Assembly: GCA_965261795.1 (NCBI GenBank)
Contig: OZ253476.1
Coordinates: 3,782,001 to 3,846,000, forward strand
DNA length: 64,000 nt
Origin: CBDCFV01 sp965261795
GTDB taxonomy: Bacteria; Chloroflexota; Dehalococcoidia; Lucifugimonadales; UBA3495
Direction of reading: 5' to 3'
The notes beneath the pieces are model-generated. The model made no database searches. It was not told the origin of the DNA and was given only the letters and a program-made list of their open reading frames with translations. The number at the start of each line of letters is the position of its first letter. The first letter of the stretch is position 1. The position numbers were made by a program, and so were the translations under genes. Below are positions 41,538 through 50,541 of the stretch, one piece after another.

Positions 41538-41638
41538 ATGGATTCCCGCCTGCGCGGGAATGACGAGGGGATGGATTCCCGCCTGCGCGGGAATGACGAG
41601 GGGATGGATTCCCGCCTGCGCGGGAATGACGAGCCGAT
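41538..41638. repeat. 33-bp tandem array of palindromic repeats
   Basis: Three units of 33 bp (ATGGATTCCCGCCTGCGCGG, then GAATGACGAGGGG) just upstream of the CoA-transferase start. Because 33 is divisible by three, the array stays open in frame with the gene and mimics an N-terminal extension. Confidence 0.9.
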
Positions 41639-41706
41639 GCAGAATGACGGGCGGGGTCCGCGGGGTCGGGATGATTTCCGGCGGCCTGTATCATTTTGGA
41701 CCAATC

Positions 41707-42072
41707 CTATTCGGCAGAATCGGTGTCCCTGAGAAGCCAGGGTTCCTCGGCAGCTTCATGGGGCCAAAGGAACTCGAACCCCGCATCGAGGGCATATTTC
41801 TTGTCCAAGTCCTCCCGGTCGCCGATGTGGTAGTAAACGTCTGCTTGGAATCTGGCCTTCACGTCCGGCAGCATGTGTTTCGGAACCGCGAAGTCCACCG
41901 GGATATTATGCCTTTCCCAGATGGCCCGCTGCCCGCTCATCGGGCGGTCGGAGCAACTGCCAATCAGGTAACCTTTCTCTTGGGTGCGTCTTACCATATC
42001 CATGGTCAAAATTCCGGGAGGATCGCCTACCTCCAGGGTGCCGTCTATGTCAAAACTTATCAGTATTACCAA
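41707..42072 (-). CDS. HAD-like small hydrolase
   Basis: A 121-residue protein with the HAD motif I ISFDIDGTLEVGDPPG near the N-terminus and motif II-like SCSDRPMSGQ near residue 40. The later HIGDREDLDKKYALDAGFEFLWP provides the D-x3-D-like motif IV. It is shorter than most HAD phosphatases and lacks a large cap. A role as a small phosphatase is inferred. It stands on the minus strand between two repeat arrays. Confidence 0.78.
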   Translation of the reverse strand: MVILISFDIDGTLEVGDPPGILTMDMVRRTQEKGYLIGSCSDRPMSGQRAIWERHNIPVDFAVPKHMLPDVKARFQADVYYHIGDREDLDKKYALDAGFEFLWPHEAAEEPWLLRDTDSAE

Positions 42073-42154
42073 GCGGGATCACCTCTCCTGGATATGTGAT
42101 GTCCGTGGATTCCCGCCTGCGCGGGAAAGACGGGTATGGTTCGGCGGTGTCACC

Positions 42155-42222
42155 TCTCCTTGATATGTGGTGGCCGTGATATGTGGTGGCCGTGATATGT
42201 GGTGGCCGTGATATGTGGTGGC
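42155..42222. repeat. 16-bp tandem repeat
   Basis: Four copies of GATATGTGGTGGCCGT in a row, with a related GATATGTGATGTCCGT unit near 42091 and a palindromic ATTCCCGC unit at 42107-42128. A recent short tandem expansion. Confidence 0.85.
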
Positions 42223-42287
42223 CGTGATTCGACAGGCTCACTATTGCATGGATTCCCGCCCTTGCCTGTGGACATTTAGCGTTTCCT

Positions 42288-42671
42288 CTAGCGGATCCCC
42301 GCCATGACCTCGGCGTCCTCGATGTACGCTATCGTTTCCCGCACGCGCCGGTTGGTCAGTTCAGGGTCGCAGATGCCGTCATAGAAGCACAGGCCGTGCA
42401 ACTGACCGATCCTGCTGAAGTAGCGTCCCACCAAGGACTTCACCTGCGGGTCCCGGTTTGCGAGCCGGTCCAATTCCTGTGTAGTGGCGGCGGTGGTCCT
42501 GGGATCTTCACCGGTCCGGACCAAAAGCAGGGCGTCAGTGGCCCGTTTCGTGGCGCCCCATGCCTTCTCCGCGGCGTTGCGGAGTTTCCCCTGACTCAGC
42601 ATTTCCATAGCATCGTCGTAGAGGACCCTTGAGTCCTCGAAGATCTCCTGAACCCTGTCAGTGGCTACCAA
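42288..42671 (-). CDS. HEPN/PaREP1-like helical protein 2
   Basis: 128 residues from TTG 42671, which has AGGAGG eight bases upstream and lines up with the start of the paralogue at 35551. The frame is open to GTG 42734, inside the thiolase gene. AMEMLSQGKLRNAAEKAWGATKRATDALLLVRTG and LVGRYFSRIGQLHGLCFYDG parallel the 35168 protein throughout. It follows the thiolase closely on the same strand. No partner gene is recognised; activity unknown. Confidence 0.75.
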   Translation of the reverse strand: MVATDRVQEIFEDSRVLYDDAMEMLSQGKLRNAAEKAWGATKRATDALLLVRTGEDPRTTAATTQELDRLANRDPQVKSLVGRYFSRIGQLHGLCFYDGICDPELTNRRVRETIAYIEDAEVMAGIR

Positions 42672-42712
42672 CCCATTGACCTCCTGGTTCACCAGCCGAA
42701 TGACCACACTCT

Positions 42713-44044
42713 CTAGTCTGGGGTGGCGCTCCACACGGTGAAGTTACCGCCCGTAGGCATGGGACCGCCGGAGACTGCGATTTCGGGCTTTACTCCCGTG
42801 ACCTGCCGGGCGCCGGCCCGCCGTTGCAACTGCTGGATGCAATCGGTGTGCATCCAGAAACGGCTGCGGCCGCCCCCGATGTTGCCGCCGCTGGGTAGAA
42901 TCGGGTTCGGTCCCTCGATGCTGATATCCGTCTGATAGAAGTCCAGAGCGTCCCCGAATTTCATTCCCCGGTAGCCCAGGCCCTCAATGTGGAATTGGTG
43001 GAACTGGGCGAAGCCGTCATACATATTCTCGAAAGAGAGGTCATCAGCGGTGATCCCGGCGCCTTCATATATCTTTCGCCCGGTAAAGGCAGTCTCCGCT
43101 TGTATCTCTTCCAGGGTTGGCGTGAGGCTTCTGGCCGTGCCCCTGCTCGATGCGTGGTTGAGGATGTAAACGGGACTTTGGTTCATATCCTGGGCCCGTT
43201 CGGCGGTGGTGAAGAGGTAGGCCGCGGATGTCATTATCGGTATGTCGTTGTCGAAGAGGTTGGCCGGCTTGGCGATCCACCGCGATGCCAGGTAGTCCTC
43301 CGGCGTAAGTTCTTCGGGCCGGTGCTGGGCCCAATACCCTTCGGGGAACATCAGGCCGTTCCTTCTTGAATTCTCCATAAAGGGCGCCATCATGTCGTGG
43401 TTCTTGCCATACTTGTGGCAGTACTGGGCGAACTGCAACGCGGTGCCAAAGCAACCCGGGCCGCCCCAGAGAGTTCGACCGGGGCCAATGGCGTAACCTC
43501 CGGGGACAGTGTCGGCAGCACTGATACCCCCATGGTTGTACCGGCCTTCCAGGTTGTGCCAGCCCTTGAGCACCAAGCAGGTGTTGGTCAAGCCATCACC
43601 GACAGCCTGGGCGGCGACGACGATGGCGGCAGACATACATCCGGGGGCGTACATGGTGAACTTGACGTTGGTCAACTCCGGCATGTTCTTCAAGAGCCAT
43701 TCGGCGCTAAGCTGGCCGATGCCGTCCAACGGGTTGTCGGTAGGATTGAAGGCGTTGACCACGTCCATGGGCACCGGAGTATCCTCGGGCCAGTGCGCGC
43801 CGGTGGTAGTCATCGGCACCACCACCAGACCGTCGACCTGGTCCGGAGAAACACCGGCATCCTCTATGGCTCTCCGCAGCGCCAGGATACTGTTCGCGCC
43901 TACCGAGGTTTCCGGCTTGCCGTCCCAGCGCCGAGCCGTCGGAGAATGTCCGATACCGACTGCCGCCACCTTCCCCCGGTGTTCCCAAATTCCCAAACCT
44001 TCGGTGGACCGATACATAGATTCCGGAGCGTTCTGAGTGGTCAT
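42713..44044 (-). CDS. Thiolase-like protein (SCP-x/lipid-transfer type)
   Basis: A 443-residue thiolase-fold protein. KVAAVGIGHSPTARRWDGKP begins it; MYAPGCMSAAIVVAAQAVGDG contains a Cys near residue 134 in the nucleophile region. LSFENMYDGFAQFHQFHIEGLG and NPILPSGGNIGGGRSRFWMHT correspond to the later active-site regions (NxxDGF, GGNxGGG). Such SCP-x-type thiolases work with small OB-fold DUF35 proteins in acyl-CoA chain cleavage. The DUF35 gene lies upstream on the same strand, separated by a 300-bp repeat array. Substrate unknown. Confidence 0.87.
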   Translation of the reverse strand: MTTQNAPESMYRSTEGLGIWEHRGKVAAVGIGHSPTARRWDGKPETSVGANSILALRRAIEDAGVSPDQVDGLVVVPMTTTGAHWPEDTPVPMDVVNAFNPTDNPLDGIGQLSAEWLLKNMPELTNVKFTMYAPGCMSAAIVVAAQAVGDGLTNTCLVLKGWHNLEGRYNHGGISAADTVPGGYAIGPGRTLWGGPGCFGTALQFAQYCHKYGKNHDMMAPFMENSRRNGLMFPEGYWAQHRPEELTPEDYLASRWIAKPANLFDNDIPIMTSAAYLFTTAERAQDMNQSPVYILNHASSRGTARSLTPTLEEIQAETAFTGRKIYEGAGITADDLSFENMYDGFAQFHQFHIEGLGYRGMKFGDALDFYQTDISIEGPNPILPSGGNIGGGRSRFWMHTDCIQQLQRRAGARQVTGVKPEIAVSGGPMPTGGNFTVWSATPD

Positions 44045-44059
44045 TGTTCACTCCTTTCT

Positions 44060-44375
44060 GTGATTCCCGCCTGCGCGGGAATGACGGATGGTATGACGGG
44101 AATGACGGTTAGTATGGCCTGTGATTCCGCCTACGCGGGAATGACGGTTAGTATGGCCTGTGATTCCGCCTACGCGGGAATGACGGTTAGTATGGCCTGT
44201 GATTCCGCCTGCGCGGGAATGACGGTTAGTATGGCCTGTGATTCCCGCCTGCGCGGGAATGACGGTTAGTATGGCCTGTGATTCCCGCCTACGCGGGAAT
44301 GACGGTTAGTATGGCCTGTGATTCCCGCCTGCGCGGGAATGACGGATGGTATGACGGGAATGACGGTTAGTATGG
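44060..44375. repeat. 40-bp tandem array of palindromic repeats
   Basis: About seven full units with period 40 bp: ATTCCCGC or ATTCCGC arm, CTGC or CTAC loop, GCGGGAAT arm, then GACGGTTAGTATGGCCTGTG. The array lies between the thiolase and its DUF35 partner and may affect their joint transcription. Confidence 0.92.
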
Positions 44376-44386
44376 AAAGATAGGCT

Positions 44387-44797
44387 CTAGCCGATTACCC
44401 GCCACTCCGGGACTTTTTGGCCGTTGGTGGTGGCCTCGAACACCACCTCTACAGCGGCGCCCACCGGGACGTCGTCCACCGGCGTCCCGGGAAGATGGGA
44501 GTACATCTGTATACCGGGGTCTTCGTCCAACATAACCACGGCAAGGTTGAAGGGTATATCGTCTTTGAGGGAAGCTATCGGGCAGTCGTATACTACACAG
44601 TAGTTGTATATCTTGGCCCGGCCGCTCATTTCCTTCCATTCCAGGTTGTCCCCGGAGCGGCATTGGCCGCACACCGGCGACGGCGGGTGCTGCAACCGGT
44701 CGCAGGACTTGCAGTTCTGGATGACCAGCCGTTCGTCGTTAGCAGCATCCCAGAAAGGTTTAGTCAATTCATCTGGTATTACGCCCTGCTTTGGCAT
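44387..44797 (-). CDS. Zn-ribbon/OB-fold (DUF35) thiolase partner
   Basis: 136 residues from ATG 44797 (GGTGGAAG upstream); an in-frame ATG at 44860 adds 21 residues. LVIQNCKSCDRLQHPPSPVCGQC is the rubredoxin-like zinc ribbon (two CxxC pairs), and GRAKIYNYCVVYD to GAAVEVVFEA is the OB fold. DUF35 proteins bind CoA and form complexes with thiolase-like enzymes. It lies upstream of the thiolase on the same strand. Confidence 0.92.
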   Translation of the reverse strand: MPKQGVIPDELTKPFWDAANDERLVIQNCKSCDRLQHPPSPVCGQCRSGDNLEWKEMSGRAKIYNYCVVYDCPIASLKDDIPFNLAVVMLDEDPGIQMYSHLPGTPVDDVPVGAAVEVVFEATTNGQKVPEWRVIG

Positions 44798-45583
44798 ATC
44801 TTCCACCTGTTTCGGAATGTTTCGGAGGGGATTGGAAATTGAAAGGCTTGTTTTGGTCAACGATAATCACATTTGCCTGATATGTCAAAATGTTTATAAG
44901 CTGGGAAAAGTGCGAAACTCTGCCCTTTGCACGCAGTGACGACCATTTGTCCCGTACCGGGTGGGCGATGTTTCTCGCAATCAAAAGGGCGGCTCCTCCG
45001 CCCCTTCTTCATCGGGAATTTGCACGGTTCGTTGCATAGAACCTTCCCGGTAGGACAACGCTGCTACGGGTATTAATCAAATATAAACCGTCGAGCCTTA
45101 GTACTACAGGCGCAGATTGATGAAGGGGTAAGATTAAGGCGATCAACAGGTGGCGAGGTGAGCCGGTGGCTATTGGGATGGATGATGTAGTGGGAGCCGA
45201 ACCCACAAGTGCGATTTTAGAGACCACCACCGGACCCGACGGCTCGACCACGGTAGGCCAGGCAGAGACCTCGACCTTATATAGCGGCGACTCTGTGGGC
45301 TTGGGAGGACGACGGGGCCGATAACACGATTATTGCAGGTCGCCTTTATAGAGTGGCGCAACGAACCCAGGGACGACATCGTCCCTTCTGTCATATTACA
45401 GTCTTATGTGTTTGCGATACAATATTCCCAATTGCCACAACGTTTCGTCCTGACCATCGACGGACAACGCCACCTGATTGGCAAATCGTCAACGGTCTGG
45501 ATGACTGTCCGCCGTTGACTATCCCGATAACGATATGTTATTCCACTGTTGTAGAGAAAGTCAGAGGTTTAGAGATCAGCATT
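44798..45583. other. Long stretch with no firmly recognised gene
   Basis: About 790 bases. A GC-rich imperfect hairpin at about 44985-45006 (AAGGGCGG/CCGCCCCTT) could be a terminator. A short open frame 45166-45324 codes VAIGMDDVVGAEPTSAILET and ends LGLGGRRGR-like; it is unrecognised and lacks a good ribosome site. Its reverse strand mimics a T arm (see rejected items). Confidence 0.5.
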
Positions 45584-46075
45584 ATGGGTGAGCATGATGC
45601 CAGAAGCGTTGCCAACGAGTTAATCAAGCGGGCGCAAGAAGATGGCAAACCTATCACACCGATGCAAGTCTTGAAATTGACATATTTTTGCCATGCCTGG
45701 ATGCTCGCTTTGTACCATCGTCCTTTGTACCATCGTCCATTGATAACACAGCCTATCGAAGCATGGCGATACGGCCCAGTTGTGCCGGAAGTCTATCGCA
45801 GTCTCAGACGGTATGGCGGGGAGCCAGTGCTATGGCCTATTCCAGGTTTCTCTGATGGCGGGTTTGATGAACACGAGACCCACATAATAAATGAAGTGTC
45901 TAAGAAGTACGGCACTTTCACCGACTCTGAACTCTCGGCTTTGACCCATGCGGAAGATACACCTTGGGATCAGATTTGGGGCAAATACGGCCAAAACGCC
46001 GTCATCCCTGACCCGATAATTAAAGATTACTATGCACGGATGTATCACGCTCAGACGGCGGCGGGGACCACTTGA
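45584..46075 (+). CDS. Panacea-domain (SocA/DUF4065-like) protein, possible antitoxin
   Basis: 163 residues from ATG 45584. ARSVANELIKRAQEDGKPITPMQVLKLTYFCHAWMLALY is the family opening, PIEAWRYGPVVPEVYRSLRRYG is the conserved core motif, and EDTPWDQIWGKYG is the closing motif. Panacea proteins act as antitoxins for very different toxins and are also found near prophage genes. A gene for a small two-helix membrane protein follows 83 bp later. Pairing with it is inference. A duplicated YHRPLYHRPL stretch lengthens the second helix region. Confidence 0.85.
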   Translation: MGEHDARSVANELIKRAQEDGKPITPMQVLKLTYFCHAWMLALYHRPLYHRPLITQPIEAWRYGPVVPEVYRSLRRYGGEPVLWPIPGFSDGGFDEHETHIINEVSKKYGTFTDSELSALTHAEDTPWDQIWGKYGQNAVIPDPIIKDYYARMYHAQTAAGTT

Positions 46076-46158
46076 CGAGTTGTAGGCCGGACGTTCCTGT
46101 CCCAAGCGTTGTTCCCCCTTAGCGAACCGATGAACCTCAACAACTCGCCAAAGGGGAC

Positions 46159-46422
46159 TTGGAAGCGGAAGCCCAAAGAAACGAGTTTCGCCGCCGGGAA
46201 GAACGGGTAGAAGCTGCGCACACCAGTAACGTTCGCATCGCTCGTTGGGCACCTTACCTGGGTTTCTTTTTCCTTCTGTTGTTCATTGGGACTCTGGCAT
46301 GGCATTACTTTACACCACCCTTTCTTCATCTACCCAGCGAGCAAATAAGAAACTTAGAGAGGATTGCCTTGTTTAGTTCGCTGACTTACATGATCGCGCA
46401 GTTCACACGGCGGGTTTTGTAG
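46159..46422 (+). CDS. Small two-helix membrane protein next to the Panacea gene
   Basis: 87 residues from TTG 46159 (start uncertain; the frame is open further upstream). EAQRNEFRRREERVEAAH is a charged helix, APYLGFFFLLLFIGTLAWHYF and ALFSSLTYMIAQF are hydrophobic segments. Basic ends flank both. It lies 83 bp after the Panacea gene on the same strand. Panacea antitoxins are known to pair with membrane-acting toxins, so this is a candidate toxin. No sequence motif proves it. Confidence 0.55.
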   Translation: MEAEAQRNEFRRREERVEAAHTSNVRIARWAPYLGFFFLLLFIGTLAWHYFTPPFLHLPSEQIRNLERIALFSSLTYMIAQFTRRVL

Positions 46423-46844
46423 TCTCATCCCACCAAAACGCTGTTCCGGTATTGTCCGCGTTACCGGAGTTTTGTACTTTTCTCGAATCCAGCGGAAGTG
46501 TGGGTACAAACGAGGGTGTGCATCGGCGCAGGGAAAGGAATCAACTCACTTTCCGCTATCCATGGAAAACCGGGATCCCGGGGCGCCGGAAAACAGTTCC
46601 CCACAGTCCTGCGCCAGTCTCCCGCCTGTCATATCCGATCCTCAGCCGAGTGTATGGCATTGGCGATCTGTCAGCTATTCCGACGCATTGCAGAGAAGTA
46701 GCTTCCTATAGCCGCAATAGAATTGCAGCTTGGGAGACTTAAGCAAGACATAGAAGCTCTTTTGCGATAGCATATCCACTTGCCTTGCCGCGCTATTCCC
46801 GCCGCGCCGCTCGGCGACGGCTTTCACAAAAGGAGATGGCGCAA
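46423..46844. other. Stretch with no recognised gene
   Basis: About 420 bases before the oligopeptidase gene. Three overlapping short frames exist at 46452-46742, but none has recognisable protein character or a convincing ribosome site. The promoter of the oligopeptidase gene should lie in the last part. Confidence 0.5.
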
Positions 46845-49019
46845 ATGACCCATCAGCCAACCCCGTCTCCGGCACGCAGCGACGCGCCGGGACTCTCGAA
46901 AACAGACGGACCGGACACCAGACCCACTCCTCCCGTGGCCAGCCAGAGGCAGCACAGTTTCACCCATCACGGGGTTACCATTGAGGACCCGTGGCACTGG
47001 CTGCGCGACCCTGGCTATCCAACGGTGAACGATGCCGACGTGCTGGCGTATCTCGTGGCCGAGAACGAATATTTCGAAGCTGAGATGTCGCCGCACAAGG
47101 AGTTGATAGACACCATCTTTGAGGAAATCAAGGCGCGCCAACAACCGGACCTGTCCAGCGTACCGTGGAAGCGCGGCGACTGGTACTACCAGTGGAGCTA
47201 CCAAGAGGGAAGCCAGTACCGCGTGTGGCTGCGCTGGCCGGCCGGCGGCCCCAACGCGCGGGAAACAGCAACCGCCGACGCCCACACGATACTGGACGAG
47301 CCTGCGCTGGCGAAAGACTACGAGTACTTCCGCCTCGGCTCGATGTCAGTCAGCAACGGCGGCTCCTTACTCGCCTACAGCACCGACACCGACGGCTCCG
47401 AACGGTACAAGATAGTGGTGAGGGACCTGGATACCGGGGAGATGCGGGAGGACGAAATCGAGGGTGCCATAGGAAGCGCGGTGTGGGCGGCCAACGACGC
47501 ATCGTTCTTCTATACGGTGGTGGACGAGAACTGGCGCCCATGGCAGATACGAAGGCATACGCTCGGCCAACCCGCTGAACGAGACTCCATCGTCTACGAG
47601 GAAACGGACCCCGGCTTCTTCGTCGGCCTGTCGATAACCACGTCCAGGGAGTACATCCTCATAGGCGCGGGCGACCACGTCACTTCCGAGGTGCGCCTCA
47701 TACCCGCGTCGGACCCCGGCTCCGGGTCAATCTTGGTCTCTCCCCGACGGACCGGCCATGAGTACTCGGTGGACCACCAGGGCGACCGCTTCGTCATCCG
47801 CACCAACGACATCCACAAGAACAGCCGCTTGGCGACGGCCCCTGCGGACAACCCCGGGGAAGGGGCGTGGACGTCGTTGGTGGACCCTTCCGATTCGCAC
47901 TACATCAGGAGCTTCGAAGCATTCAAGGACTTTATCGCCGTAGAGGAACGCATCGACGGCTTGGACCATATACGCCTGATTGACCGGGCGGGAGAGTCAA
48001 CTTACATCCCGTTCCCCGAGTCGACCTACACCGTTCACGTCGACACAAACCCGGAATTTGAGACGGACACGCTGCGCTTGGAGTACACGTCGATGGTGAC
48101 GCCAACGACTGTGTTCGACTATCACGTTGACACGGACGAACTCGAAGTCCGCAAGGTTCAGCAAGTCCCCAGCGGGTACGATGCATCGGAATATGTTACT
48201 GACCGGGTAATGGCCCCAGCCCGCGACGGTGCGCAGGTCCCCGTGTCCATCGTCCGCCGCAGGGAAACGCCGATGGACGGCACGGCCCCGTTGTACCTTT
48301 ACGGCTACGGCGCTTACGGCTACGCCATCCCGCCGTCTTTTTCCACCACGCGATTGTCGCTGCTCGACCGGGGCTTCATCTTCGCCATCGCCCACATTCG
48401 CGGGGGCGATGACCTGGGGTACCACTGGTACGAGGCCGGCAAGCTGGACCAGCGCGCCAACACGTTCAACGACTTCGTGGACGTCGCCCGTCACTTGATA
48501 GAGCAGGGCTACGTGACAGAGGGCCGTATCGCCATCGCCGGAGGCAGCGCCGGCGGCCAGCTTATGGGCGCGGTGGTGAACCAAGCGCCGGAGCTGTGGG
48601 GCGCCGTCGCCGCCCACGTTCCATTCGTGGACGCGCTGAACACCATGCTGGACGATACCCTGCCCCTCACCCCAATAGAGTGGCCGGAGTGGGGCAATCC
48701 CATTGAGGACCAAGCCGCTTTCGAGTGCATCCGGTCTTACTCGCCATACGACCAGCTAACGCCCCGCGATTATCCCCCGATTCTGGTGACTGCGGGGCTG
48801 AACGACCCCAGGGTGACCTACTGGGAGCCCGCGAAGTACGTGGCAAAGATGCGGACGTTGAAAACGGACGGCAACCTGTTGCTGTTGAAGACCAACATGG
48901 GGGCGGGCCACGGCGGCAGGTCGGGAAGGTACGACCGGCTGTACGAGGTGGCTGAGGAATACGCATTCATGCTGGCGAACATGGGACTGACGGAGAATAT
49001 TCAAAGTGACGACATCTAA
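46845..49019 (+). CDS. ptrB: Oligopeptidase B (S9A serine peptidase)
   Basis: 724 residues from ATG 46845, which has AAGGAG nine bases upstream; an in-frame ATG at 46836 is too close to that site. The N-terminal propeller runs to about residue 450. HSFTHHGVTIEDPWHWLRDP is the typical opening. The alpha/beta hydrolase domain has GRIAIAGGSAGGQLMGAV (Ser), TAGLNDPRVTYWEPAKYVAK (Asp) and NMGAGHGGRSGRY (His), plus IAHIRGGDDLGYHWYEAG. The enzyme cleaves short peptides after basic residues in the cytoplasm. Intact, single gene. Confidence 0.95.
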   Translation: MTHQPTPSPARSDAPGLSKTDGPDTRPTPPVASQRQHSFTHHGVTIEDPWHWLRDPGYPTVNDADVLAYLVAENEYFEAEMSPHKELIDTIFEEIKARQQPDLSSVPWKRGDWYYQWSYQEGSQYRVWLRWPAGGPNARETATADAHTILDEPALAKDYEYFRLGSMSVSNGGSLLAYSTDTDGSERYKIVVRDLDTGEMREDEIEGAIGSAVWAANDASFFYTVVDENWRPWQIRRHTLGQPAERDSIVYEETDPGFFVGLSITTSREYILIGAGDHVTSEVRLIPASDPGSGSILVSPRRTGHEYSVDHQGDRFVIRTNDIHKNSRLATAPADNPGEGAWTSLVDPSDSHYIRSFEAFKDFIAVEERIDGLDHIRLIDRAGESTYIPFPESTYTVHVDTNPEFETDTLRLEYTSMVTPTTVFDYHVDTDELEVRKVQQVPSGYDASEYVTDRVMAPARDGAQVPVSIVRRRETPMDGTAPLYLYGYGAYGYAIPPSFSTTRLSLLDRGFIFAIAHIRGGDDLGYHWYEAGKLDQRANTFNDFVDVARHLIEQGYVTEGRIAIAGGSAGGQLMGAVVNQAPELWGAVAAHVPFVDALNTMLDDTLPLTPIEWPEWGNPIEDQAAFECIRSYSPYDQLTPRDYPPILVTAGLNDPRVTYWEPAKYVAKMRTLKTDGNLLLLKTNMGAGHGGRSGRYDRLYEVAEEYAFMLANMGLTENIQSDDI

Positions 49020-49036
49020 TTTACTAATTCATTGTC

Positions 49037-49128
49037 ATTCCCGCGCAGGCGGGAATCTATACTCGCCGAGGTAAGAGACCGCTACTGCCAACAAATGACC
49101 CTGGATTCCCGCCTGCGCGGGAATGACG
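49037..49128. repeat. Palindromic ATTCCCGC-type repeats, two units
   Basis: One inverted unit (ATTCCCGC-GCAG-GCGGGAAT at 49037-49056) and one direct unit at 49105-49128, between the oligopeptidase and the SDR gene. Confidence 0.85.
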
Positions 49129-49268
49129 GGTTGAGGCGAGATTCCGCTATAGGAAAAGACTTCACACAGATACGGGGGGGCTCGACTCTGACGCTTGCCT
49201 GTCTGATGCAGCCAGTGGTACAAACACAGGAAGCGGGCCGGGAACGCCCGCTTAAAAGGAGGTTGAAC

Positions 49269-50060
49269 ATGGCCCGCTTAGAAGGAAAGGTGGCGTTGAT
49301 CACAGGGGCCACGGGCGGCATAGGCCGCGCTGCGGTGAGACTATTTGCCGACGAGGGGGCGCGAGTGGCGTTGGTTGATCTCGATGAAACGGCGCTCCAG
49401 GAGGCCGTGCAATCAATCGGCGAAGACCGGGCCAGCTACACCGTGGCCGACGTGACTCAACCCGACCAGACCCAAGCCTATGTGAAAGCGGCCGTGGAAC
49501 GTTGGGGCGGCATCGACGTGCTGCTGGCCAACGCTGGCATCGAGGGAGCCATGTATTCGATACCGGACTACCCCATTGAAGTTTTCGACCGGGTCATGGC
49601 GGTCAATGTGCGCGGAGTTTGGCTGGGAATCAAGTACGTGGTCCCGGTGATGCGCGAACGGGGAGGCGGCAGCATCGTGGTCACCTCTTCGACTGCCGGC
49701 ATCGGCGGGACGCCGGATATGTCGGCGTACAACACCAGCAAGCACGCGGTTATCGGCTTGATGCGCACCGCCGCGCTGGAGGGCGCTCCGTTCGGCATCC
49801 GGGTCAACACTGTCAACCCGTCCCCGATTGAGACCCGCATGATGCGGTCGATTGAGGAGATGCGGGTGGCGGCGCTGGACGACTCGTCGGTAACCGTCGA
49901 TCAGGTGAAACAGGTCACGGCGACGCGGATACCGCTGGAACGGTACGGAAACCCCGAGGAGGTAGCCCAGATGATGCTGTTTCTCGCCAGCGACGACAGC
50001 AGCTTCTGCACGGGCGGAGTTTACATGGTGGACGGCGGCAGGTCCGCGGGGACTAGGTAG
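49269..50060 (+). CDS. SDR-family oxidoreductase
   Basis: 263 residues from ATG 49269 with AAAAGGAGG upstream. The open frame begins at 49032, but its first part is repeat-derived. TGATGGIGRAAV is the NAD(P)-binding glycine motif, VDLDET (Asp after beta 2) favours NAD, LLANAGIEG the NAG motif, VVTSSTAGIGGTPDMSAYNTSKHA holds catalytic Ser and YxxxK, and NTVNPSPIETRM the cofactor loop. Classical FabG-like SDR of normal length. Substrate not readable. Confidence 0.94.
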   Translation: MARLEGKVALITGATGGIGRAAVRLFADEGARVALVDLDETALQEAVQSIGEDRASYTVADVTQPDQTQAYVKAAVERWGGIDVLLANAGIEGAMYSIPDYPIEVFDRVMAVNVRGVWLGIKYVVPVMRERGGGSIVVTSSTAGIGGTPDMSAYNTSKHAVIGLMRTAALEGAPFGIRVNTVNPSPIETRMMRSIEEMRVAALDDSSVTVDQVKQVTATRIPLERYGNPEEVAQMMLFLASDDSSFCTGGVYMVDGGRSAGTR

Positions 50061-50214
50061 GGAGGCATCGCGATCATTACAGCAAGTGGCGTCTGGCAAG
50101 ATGCTGGTCAAGTATCCGGGCCGACTCACCGATTGGCATACATAACACGTCAATGTCCTTGAACTGCTTCTTCACGAAACGTCCCGATGCGGTCACGCAT
50201 TACAACGGCTCCCC

Positions 50215-50541
50215 GGCGCGTTGAACATGGCGCTAAGTCCGCATACATCGCATAGCACTCCGTGTCGAATCTCTATTACTTGGTGGCTCCAGCATTTGGG
50301 AGGAGTAAGCGCTCGCGATTTCATCGTCGAGTTGACGCGGTTTGTGGCCGTGGCTGCAACCGACACGCAGGGCATCCGCTACGCCGCCGAACTCCCAATG
50401 GCAGACTTTGAGGATGCGATGCAGGTAGCTGTCACCCGCGCCTGCGGTGCCCGATACATAGTCACTAAGAACGTCAGGGACTACAAACGCTCTCCAATCC
50501 GTGCGGTCGACCCGCAGGAGGCGGTGACTGTGTTGTTCTGA
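50215..50541 (+). pseudogene. PIN-domain toxin remnant 1
   Basis: The frame EHGAKSAYIA, then TAG, then HSVSNLYYLVAPAFG, and after a shift of one base ARDFIVELTRFVAVAATDTQ, FEDAMQVAVTRACGARYIVTKNVRDYKRSPI. That is the middle and C-terminal part of a VapC-like PIN domain, ending AVTVLF-stop at 50541. The N-terminus with the first catalytic Asp is missing. A sister copy lies at 61225. No antitoxin gene is seen upstream here. Confidence 0.75.

Noticed and set aside
44060..44375. CRISPR array at the 40-bp repeats.
   Set aside because: The intervals between palindromes are the same sequence each time, so there are no spacers.
45181..45300. A minus-strand sequence resembling a tRNA with a CTA (amber suppressor) anticodon: loop CTCTAAA and T arm GTGGGTTCGGCTCCCAC.
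   Set aside because: No matching acceptor stem or normal-sized D arm can be formed, and the T loop is atypical. The plus strand is an open frame. I see no real tRNA.
49413..50153. A 246-codon minus-strand frame over the SDR gene.
   Set aside because: Antisense of an intact SDR with all catalytic motifs.
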